Under the pieces are notes generated by a model. That model had not been told where the DNA came from and ran no database searches. It saw only the letters and a program-made list of their open reading frames with translations. 64,000 bases of DNA from Vreelandella lionensis (GTDB taxonomy: Bacteria; Pseudomonadota; Gammaproteobacteria; Pseudomonadales; Halomonadaceae), in NCBI RefSeq assembly GCF_002087295.1, contig NZ_MWVI01000061.1, positions 78,114-142,113 of the forward strand, in the 5' to 3' direction. A program made the translations under genes and the position numbers. Below, in pieces: positions 1 through 10,826 of the stretch. How positions within the stretch are numbered: position 1 is the stretch's first letter; every line of letters begins with the position of its first letter.

Positions 1-18
1 CAGTTTCGGATCGAGCAT
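1..18 (-). CDS. serS: seryl-tRNA synthetase, first six codons (partial)
   Basis: Reading leftwards from an ATG at 18-16 gives Met-Leu-Asp-Pro-Lys-Leu before the window ends. This is the usual N-terminus of bacterial SerRS (MLDP-x-L). An AAGGGA ribosome binding site lies just upstream on the minus strand. Only six residues are visible, so the call rests on that signature and the correctly placed binding site. SerRS charges tRNA-Ser in the cytoplasm. Any short conserved protein beginning MLDPKL would look the same. Confidence 0.45.
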
Positions 19-263
19 GAGTTATCCCTTGGCCAGAATTCAGTGAAACACGGCTCTCAAAGGCCGTGACAAAGGGGCCTATTGTAGGCAAAAGCGCGAG
101 TTGGGGCTATGGCAGCGCGCCACCATGCTGAACTTAGTCGTTGGCGGGTATACACCATGACCCTTGCGCATGTCCCTCCCCCCTTATTAGCCAAAAGTGA
201 TAGAGTGCCCGCCGCTTTAAAGCAAGAACCACTAACAACGGGTTATAGAAAAGGAGAAAGTTT

Positions 264-1517
264 ATGCAGGAGACCGCAACGCAAGGAAAATTTGGTTGGT
301 GGCGACGTATCGCTCTATGGCAGAAAATCCTGGCTGGTTTGGCGCTCGGGGTGCTGGCAGGCGCACTGCTCGGCGAAACAGCGAGTGTATTTAAGCCACT
401 AGGCGACATCTTCATTAATGCCATTATGATGCTGATTGTGCCGCTGGTCTTTTCGACGCTGGTGGTGGGTATTACCTCCATGCGCGATCCACAGAAGATG
501 GGCCGTATTGGGGCTCGCACCATTATCCTTTACTTAGTGACCACCGCCTTTGCCATCAGCATTGGCCTTGTGCTCTCTACCCTGCTGCAGCCTGGGGTGG
601 GTGTCGGGCTAAGTTTCGACTCTGAAGTCTCGGCTAACGAAGCACCGTCGCTGATGTCGATTCTCATTAATCTCGTGCCGCGCAACCCGATTGATGCCCT
701 GGCTAATGGCAACATTATGCAGATCATTGTGTTTGCCATTGGCTTGGGCATCTCGCTAACGCTTATCGGTGAAAAAGGCGAGCCGGTGATGAAGGTCTTC
801 GATAGCTTCGCGGAAGCCATGTATAAACTCACTGGCCTCGTGATGGCGTTTGCGCCATTCGGGGTGTTTGGTTTGATTGCCCATGTATCGGGTCAGTATG
901 GCTTAGAAATTTTGCTCCCACTCGCCAAACTGATCGGTGTGGTCTATCTCGCCAGCATTTTGCATGTACTCGTTATCTACTCTGGCTTTATTTCTCTGAT
1001 GGGTCGTTTGAACCCGGTGCGCTACTTAAAAGGCAGCCTGGATGCCATCGTGGTGGCGTTTTCTTCTGCTTCCTCAGCAGGCACCCTGCCCGTCTCAATT
1101 CGCTGCGCACAGAAAAACCTGGGCGTATCGGAAGGGGTGTCCGGCTTTGTACTGCCCGTAGGCGCCACCATCAATATGGATGGCACCGCACTGTATCAAG
1201 GCGTGGTGGTGCTGTTTATTGCTCAGATGACCGGCACTGATTTGAGCATGATGGATTACGGCATGATCGTAGCCACCGGCACGCTGGCCTCGATTGGTAC
1301 CGCAGGCGTTCCTGGTGCAGGCCTGATTATGCTCTCCATCGTGATGGCACAAATTGGCCTACCCCTTGAAGCTATTGCCGTGGTTGCGGGTATTGACCGC
1401 ATTCTGGATATGGCGCGTACCAGTGTTAACGTCGCAGGAGATCTTATGGTCACCACGCTGGTAGGTAAAAGCGAAGGCGAACTCAACGAAAAAATCTACA
1501 ACACCAGCCGCTCTTAA
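264..1517 (+). CDS. dicarboxylate/amino acid:cation symporter (DAACS family)
   Basis: Inner-membrane secondary transporter that imports dicarboxylates or glutamate/aspartate together with Na+ or H+. The 417-residue length fits the GltP/DctA/GltT family. The serine-rich re-entrant loop appears as AFSSASSAGTLPVS, followed by the NMDGTALYQG signature of the transport core and by GTAGVPGAG and DRILDMARTSVNV in the last helices. These segments carry the substrate and Na+ sites in characterised members. The ATG start follows AAAGGAGAAAG at a good distance. It appears to be a single-gene unit closed by the terminator at 1539-1571. The exact substrate cannot be read from sequence. Confidence 0.9.
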   Translation: MQETATQGKFGWWRRIALWQKILAGLALGVLAGALLGETASVFKPLGDIFINAIMMLIVPLVFSTLVVGITSMRDPQKMGRIGARTIILYLVTTAFAISIGLVLSTLLQPGVGVGLSFDSEVSANEAPSLMSILINLVPRNPIDALANGNIMQIIVFAIGLGISLTLIGEKGEPVMKVFDSFAEAMYKLTGLVMAFAPFGVFGLIAHVSGQYGLEILLPLAKLIGVVYLASILHVLVIYSGFISLMGRLNPVRYLKGSLDAIVVAFSSASSAGTLPVSIRCAQKNLGVSEGVSGFVLPVGATINMDGTALYQGVVVLFIAQMTGTDLSMMDYGMIVATGTLASIGTAGVPGAGLIMLSIVMAQIGLPLEAIAVVAGIDRILDMARTSVNVAGDLMVTTLVGKSEGELNEKIYNTSRS

Positions 1518-1538
1518 TAATCGATTAGGCTATCCCTC

Positions 1539-1571
1539 GCGCCCGCTGCCCTTGCTAGCGGGCGCTTTTTT
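1539..1571 (+). terminator. rho-independent terminator after the symporter gene
   Basis: A perfect 9-bp stem GCGCCCGCT/AGCGGGCGC with a 9-nt loop is followed directly by six T residues, 21 bases past the stop codon. Confidence 0.85.
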
Positions 1572-1628
1572 ATACCGAACTACAAGCTGCTAGGATGTCA
1601 CCTTGACCACTGAACTAAGCGAGCCGAT

Positions 1629-2219
1629 ATGTCTTCTGCCTTTGAACACACCCTTGCCGCTATTGATGCGCTTCATGCTCAAGACCCCCGGCCAACCACT
1701 CTCGCAGATGGCACTTCTCAGCCACAAGAGCTTATCTATGCCCAGCGCATGAGCCGATGGTTAGAACAATTGCAGGATGCCCCTAACGAGCTGTTAAGCA
1801 TAGCCGTGCGCGCCCAGCATCTGCAGCGCTGGCAACTGCCGCGAAGCGATTACCCAGAAGGCCGCATTGGCTACTTAACTTGGCGGCGGGACCACAGGGC
1901 CCAGGCAGGTGATACCACGGCGGCACTCATGGAAGAGGCGGGCTATTCCCAAGAGGAGGCCAAACGCGTCGCCAGCATGATTCGCAAGCAAGGCCTGGGG
2001 CGCGATAGCGATGTGCAAGCCCTGGAAGACTGCGCCTGCCTAGTGTTCTTAGAAAACTACTTCGCCGATTTCTCACGCAAGGTGGAGCACGACCACATGG
2101 TGCGCATTGTGCAAAAGACCTGGGGCAAGATGTCGCCGCAGGCGCATGCGCTAGCCCTGACGCTGCCCATGAACGACGCCTGTGCAACGCTCGTCAAAGA
2201 GGCGTTAGACAGCCACTGA
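1629..2219 (+). CDS. DUF4202 domain-containing protein
   Basis: A 196-residue soluble protein of the DUF4202 family, function unknown. The family hallmark is visible around residues 63-90: AQHLQRW..PR..YPEGRIGYL.WR...H, followed by a helical segment GYSQEEAKRVASMIRK and a late acidic stretch with LENYFADFSRK. The histidine and arginine positions could form an active site, but no reaction is established. No signal peptide or membrane segment is seen. It is a single gene between the symporter terminator and the YdiJ-type dehydrogenase. In other genomes DUF4202 genes often lie near sulfur or cysteine metabolism genes (recalled, not checked); nothing next to it here shows that link. Confidence 0.8.
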   Translation: MSSAFEHTLAAIDALHAQDPRPTTLADGTSQPQELIYAQRMSRWLEQLQDAPNELLSIAVRAQHLQRWQLPRSDYPEGRIGYLTWRRDHRAQAGDTTAALMEEAGYSQEEAKRVASMIRKQGLGRDSDVQALEDCACLVFLENYFADFSRKVEHDHMVRIVQKTWGKMSPQAHALALTLPMNDACATLVKEALDSH

Positions 2220-2307
2220 GATGCCCCATCAAGATGCACCGCCGCAGTAGCTGCGGTAAAGTAGCGCTATCCCCTACCCGCTTCCAGCAGTGACGGCTTA
2301 ACCCCCT

Positions 2308-5300
2308 ATGATTGCATCCCTGGATTCTCGCACGGCCCCTTTTGAACGCCTGAACAGCCGCTATGTACGTTTTCTCGACGTCCTCCGCGCCCGCGGGTTC
2401 GAAGGTGAAATAGCGCCGGATTATGCCAACCGCACCGTGCTGGCGACGGATAACTCGATTTACCAGCGCCTTCCCCAGGCGGCGGTGTTTCCCAAACACG
2501 CCGAAGACTTAGAGCGCCTTGCCAAGCTCGCCTCCGAGCTGCCCCACCGGGATATCGTCCTGACCCCGCGGGGCGGCGGCACCGGCACCAACGGCCAGTC
2601 GCTGACCGATGGCATCGTGGTGGATGTCTCCCGCCATATGAACCAAATCAAAGAGATTGACGTGGAAGCCCGCCGTGTGCGGGTACAGGCAGGCGTGGTC
2701 AAAGATCAGCTCAACGCCGCGCTGAAGCCCCACGGGCTGTTTTTCGCCCCCGAACTCTTCCACCTCTAACCGCGCCACCATTGGCGGCATGATCTCCACC
2801 GACGCTAGTGGCCAAGGTAGCTGCCAGTACGGCAAAACCCGCCACCACGTGTTAGAGCTGGATACGATTCTGCTCGGCGGGCAGCATTTACACAGCCGCC
2901 CACTCAACGCGGAAGAGGAGCAGCAGGCGTTAGCGCAAGCAGGCGTGCTGGGTAAAGTACACCAAACCGCCCTGCGATTATCGATCAGCAGCGCGAATTG
3001 ATTGAGGCGACGTTCCCGCCGCTCAACCGCTGCCTGACCGGCTACGACCTGGCGCATCTACGCGAAGAGGGCCAGCTCAACCTGAATAGCCTGCTGTGCG
3101 GTTCAGAAGGCTCTCTGGGCTTTTTGAGCGAAGCCGTGCTCAACGTCTTGCCGATTCCCAAGCACTCTACGCTAGTGAATGTTCGCTACCCGAGCTTTAT
3201 GGATGCCTTGCGGGATGCCAAGGCGCTGATGACCGCCAGCGCATCGCCCACCTCCATTGAAACCATCGACGACACCGTGCTGCAACTGGCGATGGACGAC
3301 TTCGTTTGGGACAGCGTGGCGGAATTTTTCCCGGCGGGCAGCACGCCCATTCAGGGCATCAACCTGATCGAGTTCAACGACGATGACCCCGAACAGCTCG
3401 CAGCGCGTGTAACGGCGTTTACCCAGCACCTGAGCCAGGATGCCACCGTAGAGCGATTGGGCTACACCCTGGCGGAAGGCCGCCCGCAGATCCAGAAAGT
3501 CTACGCTATGCGCAAACGCTCGGTAGGTCTGCTGGGTAACGTTCAGGGGGAGAAGCGTCCGCTGCCGTTCGTGGAAGACACCGCCGTTCCGCCGGAACAC
3601 TTGGCCGACTTCATTACCGAGTTCCGCGCCGCGCTGGATGCACGCAAGCTCTCCTACGGCATGTTCGGCCATGTGGATGCGGGGGTGCTACACGTGCGCC
3701 CGGCGCTGGATATGAAAGACCCCGCCCAGGAAGCTCTGATTCGCGAGATTTCTGATGAAGTCGCTGCGCTCACCCAGAAGTACGGCGGGCTGCTGTGGGG
3801 CGAACACGGAAAAGGCGTGCGCTCCGAGTACGGGCCGAAGTTTTTCGGTGAGCTTTACCCCTGCCTACAGCAGGTCAAGGCGGCGTTCGACCCGCACAAC
3901 CAGCTCAACCCCGGCAAGATCGCTTCACCTTCTGAAAGCACCACGCTGATTGCGAAAGAGAGCGACCCGGAACTACTCACCGTCGATGGTGTCCCCATGC
4001 GCGGCCAGCTCGACCGCACCATTGACGAGCGGGCCTGGCAGGCCTATGACGCAGCGGTGTACTGCAACGGCAACGGCGCTTGCTACAACTACGATGTGGA
4101 CGACCCCATGTGCCCCTCGTGGAAGGCTACCCGCGACCGCCGCCACTCCCCTAAAGGCCGCGCCAGCTTGATTCGTGAGTGGCTGCGCTTGCAGTCGCAA
4201 GCGGGCATCGACGTGGTGGAAGAGTCGCGCAAAAAGAAAGCCGAGCGCACCTGGGGCTTTATCAAAAGCTTCCCCAAGCGGGCGATGAACACCGTTAGCC
4301 GCCAGCAGCACCACGACTACTCCCATGAAGTCTACGACGCCATGGCGGGCTGCTTGGCGTGTAAATCCTGCGCGGGCCAGTGCCCCATCAAAGTCAACGT
4401 GCCCCAGTTCCGTTCGCAGTTTTTGGAGGTGTACCACGGCCGCTACCTGCGCCCGCTGCGCGACTACGTGATTGGCGGCACCGAATTTATGCTGCCTGCG
4501 TTAACCAAGATGGCTCCGCTGTATAACGCCGCCCTTGGCCAGCGCTGGGTCGAGCAACTCATGCAGAAAGGGCTCGGCATTAGCGACTCCCCCGCACTCT
4601 CCCGTGCTAGCGTGAAAAAGCAACTGCGCGCCTGGGGCGTTGCGGAAGCCACGCCCACATCGCTTGCGCTACTCACCGAGCAGCAGCGGGCCAACAGCGT
4701 CGTGATTGTGCAAGACGCCTTCACCACCCACTTTGAAGCCAAGCTGGTGATGGATGTGGTAGAGCTGCTATCGCGGCTGAACCTGCGCGTGTTTGTCATG
4801 CCGTTTTCCGCCAACGGCAAGCCGCTGCACGTACAGGGCTTTTTAGGTGCCTTTGAGCGCACGGCAGAGAAGCAGGCCAAACGCCTTCGCGCACTCAGCG
4901 AGTTCGAGGTTCCTATGGTAGCATCGACCCCGCCATGACGCTGACCTACCGCCAGGAGTACGTCAAAGCGCTGGGCCCTGAGCAAGTGCCGAACGTACTG
5001 ATGCTGCAGGAGTGGCTAGCCACCCGCGTTAACACCCTCGCCCTCGGCCAGCTAACGCTCAAGGACCCAGGCTTTAAGCTGCTTTCCCACTGCACCGAAA
5101 AAACCAATGCGCCGGGCAGCCCAAAAGCGTGGCAGCAGGTATTTGCAGCGTTTGGTTTGCAGTTGGAGCTGGCCACCACGGGCTGCTGCGGCATGTCCGG
5201 CACCTACGGCCATGAGACCCGTAACGTCGCCACCTCTAAAACGATTTACGCCCAGTCCTGGCAGCCCCAGGTCGAAGCTGAGGAGAACAGCGGTAAGCTA

Positions 5301-5408
5301 CTGGCCACCGGCTACTCCTGCCGCAGTCAGGTGAAGCGCTACTCAGCGCAAACCCTGCCCCATCCTCTGCAAGCTCTGCTGACCAGTATCAAACAGGCCA
5401 GCCGCTAA
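2308..5408 (+). pseudogene. ydiJ: YdiJ-type FAD-linked oxidase/Fe-S protein (D-2-hydroxyglutarate dehydrogenase type), three frameshifts
   Basis: The ~1,033-codon locus matches the length of E. coli YdiJ (1018 aa), a FAD and Fe-S enzyme oxidising D-2-hydroxyglutarate-like acids. Order of parts: FAD-binding PCMH domain with LTPRGGGTGTNGQSL (residues ~85-105), FAD-oxidase C-terminal domain with GHVDAGVLHVRP, a cysteine cluster CNGNGACYNYD...CPS, a 4Fe-4S motif CLACKSCAGQCP, and a C-terminal CCG-type domain with CCGMSGTYGHE. The frame breaks three times: one extra base near 2757, one missing near 2972 and one missing near 4921. Repairing each restores conserved text (PEL/STSNRATIGGM, TAL/AIIDQQR, PMV/GIDPAM). 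I infer sequencing error and an intact gene in the cell. Confidence 0.85.
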
Positions 5409-5450
5409 CGCGGCTGGCCTGCTGGGGCTTGCTGGTATCCGTGTGGGCGT

Positions 5451-6254
5451 TTAGAAAAACAACCGCTTGAGGGCCAAACCAGGGTCCTCTTCGCGCATAA
5501 ACGCTTCACCCACCAAAAAGCCATTGACCTCGTGGTCACGCATTAGCTCTACGTCATCACGCGTGTGAATGCCGGATTCGGTGATCACGGTCACGCCTTC
5601 AGGGATACGCGGCAGCAGGTCCAAGGTGGTATTCAGGCTGGTATCAAAGGTGTGTAGGTTGCGGTTGTTAATACCCACCAGCTTCAAATCCAACGCCAGG
5701 GCGCGCTCTAGCTCCTCTGCATCGTGAACTTCCACCAGCACATCCATCCCCAATGCGTTGGCCTGCTGGTGCAGGTCGCGCAGTTGAGTGTCATTGAGCG
5801 CCGCCACAATTAATAGGATGCAGTCCGCACCGATGGCGCGCGCTTCAGTGACCTGATAACCGTGGGTGATAAAGTCTTTGCGGATCACCGGCAGGTCGCA
5901 GGCATCGCGAGCGGCAATTAGGTAATCCTCATGGCCCTGGAAGAAGTCGGCATCGGTCAGCACGGAAAGGCACGCTGCGCCGCCCTGGGCGTAGCTTTTG
6001 GCAATATCCGCTGGGTGAAACTCTTCCCGCATCACGCCTTTAGAGGGCGAGGCTTTTTTCACCTCGGCGATCACTGCTGCGTCGCCTGCCGCAATACGCT
6101 GATTCAATGCATCAATAAAGCCACGGGGCGCGCTCTGCTTCTCCGCCAGCGCTAGCAGATCAGCCTCAGATACCGCCTGCTGACGCTCAGCGACTTCCTG
6201 GTCTTTACGGGCCAAAATGCGCGTTAAAATAGTCGGCGTTGCCTGGTCACTCAT
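5451..6254 (-). CDS. trpC: indole-3-glycerol phosphate synthase
   Basis: Monofunctional TrpC of 267 residues, the usual size. It closes CdRP to indole-3-glycerol phosphate in tryptophan synthesis. The (beta/alpha)8 barrel motifs are all present: [10 protein letters not shown] with the catalytic lysine, [39 protein letters not shown] and [10 protein letters not shown] ending in GFLVGEAFM for phosphate binding. It is the last gene of trpG-trpD-trpC, with its ATG 8 bases after the trpD stop. No TrpF domain is fused to it, unlike the enterobacterial enzyme. Confidence 0.95.
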   Translation of the reverse strand: MSDQATPTILTRILARKDQEVAERQQAVSEADLLALAEKQSAPRGFIDALNQRIAAGDAAVIAEVKKASPSKGVMREEFHPADIAKSYAQGGAACLSVLTDADFFQGHEDYLIAARDACDLPVIRKDFITHGYQVTEARAIGADCILLIVAALNDTQLRDLHQQANALGMDVLVEVHDAEELERALALDLKLVGINNRNLHTFDTSLNTTLDLLPRIPEGVTVITESGIHTRDDVELMRDHEVNGFLVGEAFMREEDPGLALKRLFF

Positions 6255-6262
6255 TGGAAGTT

Positions 6263-7281
6263 TTACCCTTTAAAGACGCTAGTGAAGTGCGAAAGCTCTC
6301 TGAGCTTTTCAAGCGGTAGTTTGGAGGCCTGGGCATCCTGGGCCACCATCACGCCCTCTTTCAAGCTATCGGCCACGCCCGCGCAGTAAAGCGCAGCCCC
6401 GGCGTTGAGTGCCACCATATCTGCCGCCGCTCCTTCACCGCTAAGTGCGGCTTTCACCAAACGCAGGCTATCTTCCGCGCTGGACGCTTTAAGGGTGGCG
6501 AGGCTTTGGCGCTCGATGCCCAGGGATTCCGGGGTAATGGTGTACTGGGTAATCTCGCCCTCTTTTAGCTCCGCCACCAGAGTGGGCGCCGCCAGGGAGA
6601 TCTCATCCAGGCCATCTTCAGAATGCACCACCATGACATGGCGGCTACCCAGCTTGCGCAACACTTCGGCCATCAGCGGCACCAGCTCCGCTGAATATAC
6701 GCCCAGCACTTGATTGGGCGCACTGGCGGGGTTGGTAAAGGGCCAAGAAAATTAAAAAGCGTACGCACGCCCATTTCCCGCCGTGGCCCAATGGCATAGC
6801 GCATGGCTGGGTGGTGGTTAGGTGCGAACATAAAGCCAACGCCGACCTGCTCAATGCAGCGCGCCACTTTTTCAGGCTTGAGGTCGAGATAGATGCCAGC
6901 AATATCGAATAAATCGGCGCTGCCAGAAGAAGAGGAGACGCTGCGATTGCCATGTTGAGCCACATGGGCACCGCCAGCAGCGGCCACAAAACTAGACGCC
7001 GTGGACACATTAAACAGGTTCGCGCCATCGCCGCCGGTGCCGACGATATCCACCACGTTCTCGGTGTGTAGCTCGACGCGTTTCATTAAATCGCGCATCA
7101 CCTGGGCGGCGGCGCTAATCTCTTCAGCGCTTTCGCCTTTCATGGCCAGCCCCACCAGCAGGCCGCCAATTTGCGCGTCGGAGGCTTCGCCGGTCATGAT
7201 CTGGCGCATCAGTGCGTGCATCGCATTGAAAGAGAGGTCTTCGCGGCGCATCACCGCGTTAATTGCGTCTCGCATTTGCAT
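6263..7281 (-). pseudogene. trpD: anthranilate phosphoribosyltransferase, one frameshift
   Basis: Transfers phosphoribose from PRPP to anthranilate. The locus codes for ~339 residues, the normal TrpD length. Visible are [17 protein letters not shown] (PRPP loop), [38 protein letters not shown] and, in the second frame, HSEDGLDEIS. One base is missing near 6737. Before it the frame reads FNFLGPL, and after repair it continues [19 protein letters not shown] as in the family. It lies between trpG and trpC with short gaps. The lesion is most likely a read error, since the rest is perfectly conserved. Confidence 0.9.
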
Positions 7282-7317
7282 GAGCAGGAAAGCCCCTAAA
7301 GCGTATGAATTTGGCGA

Positions 7318-7923
7318 TCAGCCGCGTTGTAAAAAATTGGCCAATAACGCATGGCCCTGGCGCGTGAGTATCGACTCAGGGTGAAACTGTACCCCTTCCA
7401 CATCAAGGGTACGATGACGAAAGCCCATGATCAGCCCGGGCGTTACGTCATCCTCGGCGGTCCAGGCGGTCACTTCCAAGCAGTCGGGCAGGCTCTCCTG
7501 CTCAACCACCAATGAGTGATAGCGCGTCACTTCCAGCGGGTTTTCCAGCCCGCTGAACACGCCCTGCCCACGGTGTACAACGGCCGAGGTTTTGCCGTGC
7601 ATCACCTGGGGTGCCCGCACCACTTTGCCGCCGTACACCTGGCCGATGGCTTGATGCCCCAGGCAAACGCCCAAAATAGGCAGTTTGCCCGCAAAATGCT
7701 CGATGGCCGCTAGCGAAATGCCCGCCTCGTTGGGTGTACACGGGCCGGGCGAAATCACCAGATGGGTAGGCGCCAGGGCACGCATCTGCTCCAGGGTAAT
7801 CTCATCGTTGCGATAGGTCATCACCTCGGCATCCAGCTCACCCAGGTACTGGACGATGTTAAACGTGAAGCTGTCGTAGTTATCCAGCATCAACACCCGT
7901 TGCACTGCCTGCGCTTGCGCCAT
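7318..7923 (-). CDS. trpG: anthranilate synthase component II (glutamine amidotransferase)
   Basis: Class I glutamine amidotransferase supplying ammonia to TrpE. The catalytic triad motifs are present: [11 protein letters not shown] (nucleophile Cys), and FHPES (His and Glu) near the C-terminus, with the oxyanion-loop [11 protein letters not shown]. The start is chosen at the ATG at 7923, which has GGAG ~11 bases upstream. A GTG at 7959 and an internal ATG at 7890 ([11 protein letters not shown], the family's common start) are alternatives. First gene of trpGDC on the minus strand. Its partner trpE is not in this window. Confidence 0.92.
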   Translation of the reverse strand: MAQAQAVQRVLMLDNYDSFTFNIVQYLGELDAEVMTYRNDEITLEQMRALAPTHLVISPGPCTPNEAGISLAAIEHFAGKLPILGVCLGHQAIGQVYGGKVVRAPQVMHGKTSAVVHRGQGVFSGLENPLEVTRYHSLVVEQESLPDCLEVTAWTAEDDVTPGLIMGFRHRTLDVEGVQFHPESILTRQGHALLANFLQRG

Positions 7924-8009
7924 CGCCCCGCTTACTCCATCACATAAATAAAACCGCACTGGCAGGATGATACCCCAACCCAGACACTCCTTGCAGGGGC
8001 AGCAAGCGC

Positions 8010-10826
8010 TTAGTGGGGCTGCGGCACTGCTGCCCGCTCCAGTCGGCAGGCAGCGTACTTGAACTCGGGTATTTTACCATAGGGGTCCAGGGCCGGGTTG
8101 GTGAGCAGATTGGCGGCGGCCTCGGCATAGGCAAACGGCACAAACACCATCCCATCGGGGATTTTATCGTCCACTCGGGCGGTCAGCGTAATCGTTCCAC
8201 GCCGCGTGGTTATGGTGAGCTTCTCGCCCGGTGCCACCCCCAGGCGGTTGAGTTCGCCCGGTGAGAGACTGGCAACCGCCTCTGGCTCTAGGGCGTCGAG
8301 CACCTGGGCACGCCGCGTCATGGAGCCCGTATGCCAATGCTCCAACTGGCGGCCGGTGGTCAGTACCGTGGGGTACGCGTCATCCACCGGCTCGTCCGGC
8401 GGGAGCGGGCGCGTGGGGGCGAATTTAGCCAGCCCGCCAGCGCGCGGAAAGGCGTCGCTAAAGACCACGTCCTGGCCGGGGGCATCCTCGGCTGGGCAGG
8501 GGTATGTGACGGAGTTCTCCCGCGCTAGCCGCTCCCAGCTAATGTGATTGAACGAGTGCATGCCCTGCTGCATTTCGGCAAACACTTCTTGCGGGTGCTG
8601 ATAGCGCCAGCCCAGCCCAAAGCGATTAGCGATCTCTTGGATGATCCACCAGTCCGGCTTAGCTTCTCCTGGCAGCGGTAAGGCCGCCCTGCCCAGCTGT
8701 ACTTGGCGGTTAGTGTTGGTCACGGTGCCGTCTTTTTCGGGCCACGCTGAAGCAGGCAGAATCACGTCCGCGAACTGAGCGGTTTCGGTGATAAACAGAT
8801 CCTGCACCACCAAATGCTCAAGCTTACCCAGCGCGGCGCGGGCGTGGGTAAGATCCGGGTCAGACATCGCTGTGTTTTCACCCAAAATGTACATACCGCG
8901 CACCTCGCCTGCGTGAATCGCATTCATCACTTCCACCACCGTCAGCCCAGGCTCATCGCTCAGCGGCGTGTTCCATAGCTCTTCAAACGCGGCACGCAGC
9001 TGGCTATCGCCCACAGGCTGGTAGTCCGGCAGCACCATGGGAATCAGCCCCGCATCCGAGGCACCCTGCACGTTATTTTGACCGCGCAGGGGGTGCAGGC
9101 CTGTGCCGGGGCGACCGGTGTGGCCGCAGGCCAGTGCCAACGAGATCAAACAGCGGGCATTGTCGGTGCCGTGGGTGTGCTGAGAAATACCCATGCCCCA
9201 GAAAATCATCGCTTTCTCGGCGTTGGCGTAGCGGCGCGCCACCTCACGAATAGTGTCGGGGGCTACGCCGCACAGCGCGCTCATGGCGTCCGGTGTGCTG
9301 TGCGCCACGCTCTGCTTGAGCGCTTCAAAGCCTTCGGTGTGGGCGTCGATATAGGCTTGGTTATACAGGCCTTCCGCGATGATCACGTGGAGCAGCGCGT
9401 TGAACAGCGATACATCCGCCCCCGGTGTAAAGCGCACGCTCATGGTTGCGTAAGCATCCAACGCCTGCCCGCGAGGGTCGAGAATAATGATCTCGGTGCC
9501 CTGCTTGGCTGCCTGCTTGAAGAATGTTGCCGCTACGGGGTGATTCACCGCCGGGTTGCAGCCGGTGAGAATCACCACATCGGCCTCCAGCGCCTGCATA
9601 AACGAAGCGGTCACCGCGCCTGAACCCAGGCACTCCATCAGCGCTGCGACAGAACTGGCATGGCAAAGCCGCGTGCAGTGGTCCACGTTATTGCTGCCAA
9701 AGCCGGTACGCACCAGCTTCTGAAATAGCCACGCCTCTTCGTTAGAGCACTTGGCGCTGCCAAAGCCCGCCAATGCTTTGGGGCCTTGCGCCTGCTTAAT
9801 CGCCATTAGGCCGCCCGCCGCGATTTCCAGCGCTTCGTCCCAGCTGGCTTCGCGGAAGTGGCTAAATGGATTGGCAGGGTCAAAGGTAGAGTCGAGCGTC
9901 TTAGGAATACCCGGTAAGCGTATCAGCGGCTTGGTCAGGCGTGTCGGGTGGCTCCGTAATCAAACCCAAACCGGCCTTTCACGCACAGGCGGTTCTGGTT
10001 AGCGGGGCCGTTGCGTCCTTCCACATAGGCCAGGGCATCGTCGTTAATATGGTACGTCAGCTGGCAGCCCACCCCGCCGGAGGGGCACACGGAATCCACC
10101 TGTCGCTGGCTTTGAGAATCGCCCTGACCTGCGGCATTGACCACGGTGGCGGGCATCAATGCGCCGGTGGGGCATGCTTGCACGCACTCGCCGCAGCCCA
10201 CGCAGGTGCTCTGGCCCATCGGGTCGGCAAAATCAAATACCACGGTGGCGGCGGCGCCCCGCTGCGCCATGCCGATGACATCGTTACTCTGCACCTCGCG
10301 GCAGGCGCGCACGCACAGGTTGCAGGTAATGCAGGCGTCCAAGTCGACGTGCATCGCCGGGTGGCTGGTATCTGGCTGGCTCACCGTTGGCGCAGCCGCT
10401 GCATGGTTGACGGCTGCTTTACGGCGTGGCGGCAGCCACGACTTAACCGCCGCTTCGTCGACCGCCCACTGGTCGGCTACTTCCCAGAAGTGGCTGGAGC
10501 GGTCAGGGCTTTGGGCGCGGCTGGGCTGGTCGGCCATCAGCAGTTTCCAATACCGTTTCACGCGCTTGTGTGGCACGGGGCGAGTGGGCGCTGCGCACCA
10601 CCATGCCGGGTTTGGCCTCGCGGATACAGCTTGCTGCCAGCACGCGCTCGCCTTCCACTTCCACCATACAGGCCCGGCAGTTGCCATCGGCGCGGTAGCC
10701 GGGGGCATCTTTGAAACAGAGGTGGGGAATGGTCTCTCCAGCGCGCTTGGCCACCTGCCAAAGGGATTCTCCGGGGTAGGCAGTGACTTCTTGATCATCC
10801 AAGACAATAGTGAACGAAGCGGTCAT
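8010..10826 (-). pseudogene. NAD-dependent formate dehydrogenase alpha subunit (Mo/W-bisPGD), two frameshifts
   Basis: About 939 codons, FdsA/FdhA-sized. From the N-terminus: [2Fe-2S] domain (CFKDAPGYRADGNCRACMVEV), two ferredoxin-type clusters (CITCNLCVRAC and CVGCGECVQACPTGAL), the molybdopterin-domain 4Fe-4S (CPSGGVGCQL...CVKGRFGFDY), then the catalytic region NNVDHCTRLCHASSV, whose second Cys is the expected Mo ligand. The C-terminal dinucleotide-binding domain holds LTTGRQLEHWHTGSMTRR. One extra base near 10546 and one missing near 9953 break the frame; repair joins TVLKLLMADQ and FDYVSHPTRLTKPLIR. It overlaps the beta gene by 4 bases, so the two are translationally coupled. Expected cytoplasmic reaction: formate + NAD+ to CO2 + NADH. 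Confidence 0.87.

Noticed and set aside
49..68. Hairpin CACGGC/GCCGTG between serS and the symporter gene as a terminator
   Set aside because: A six-bp stem with no T tract on either strand, lying upstream of both divergent genes.
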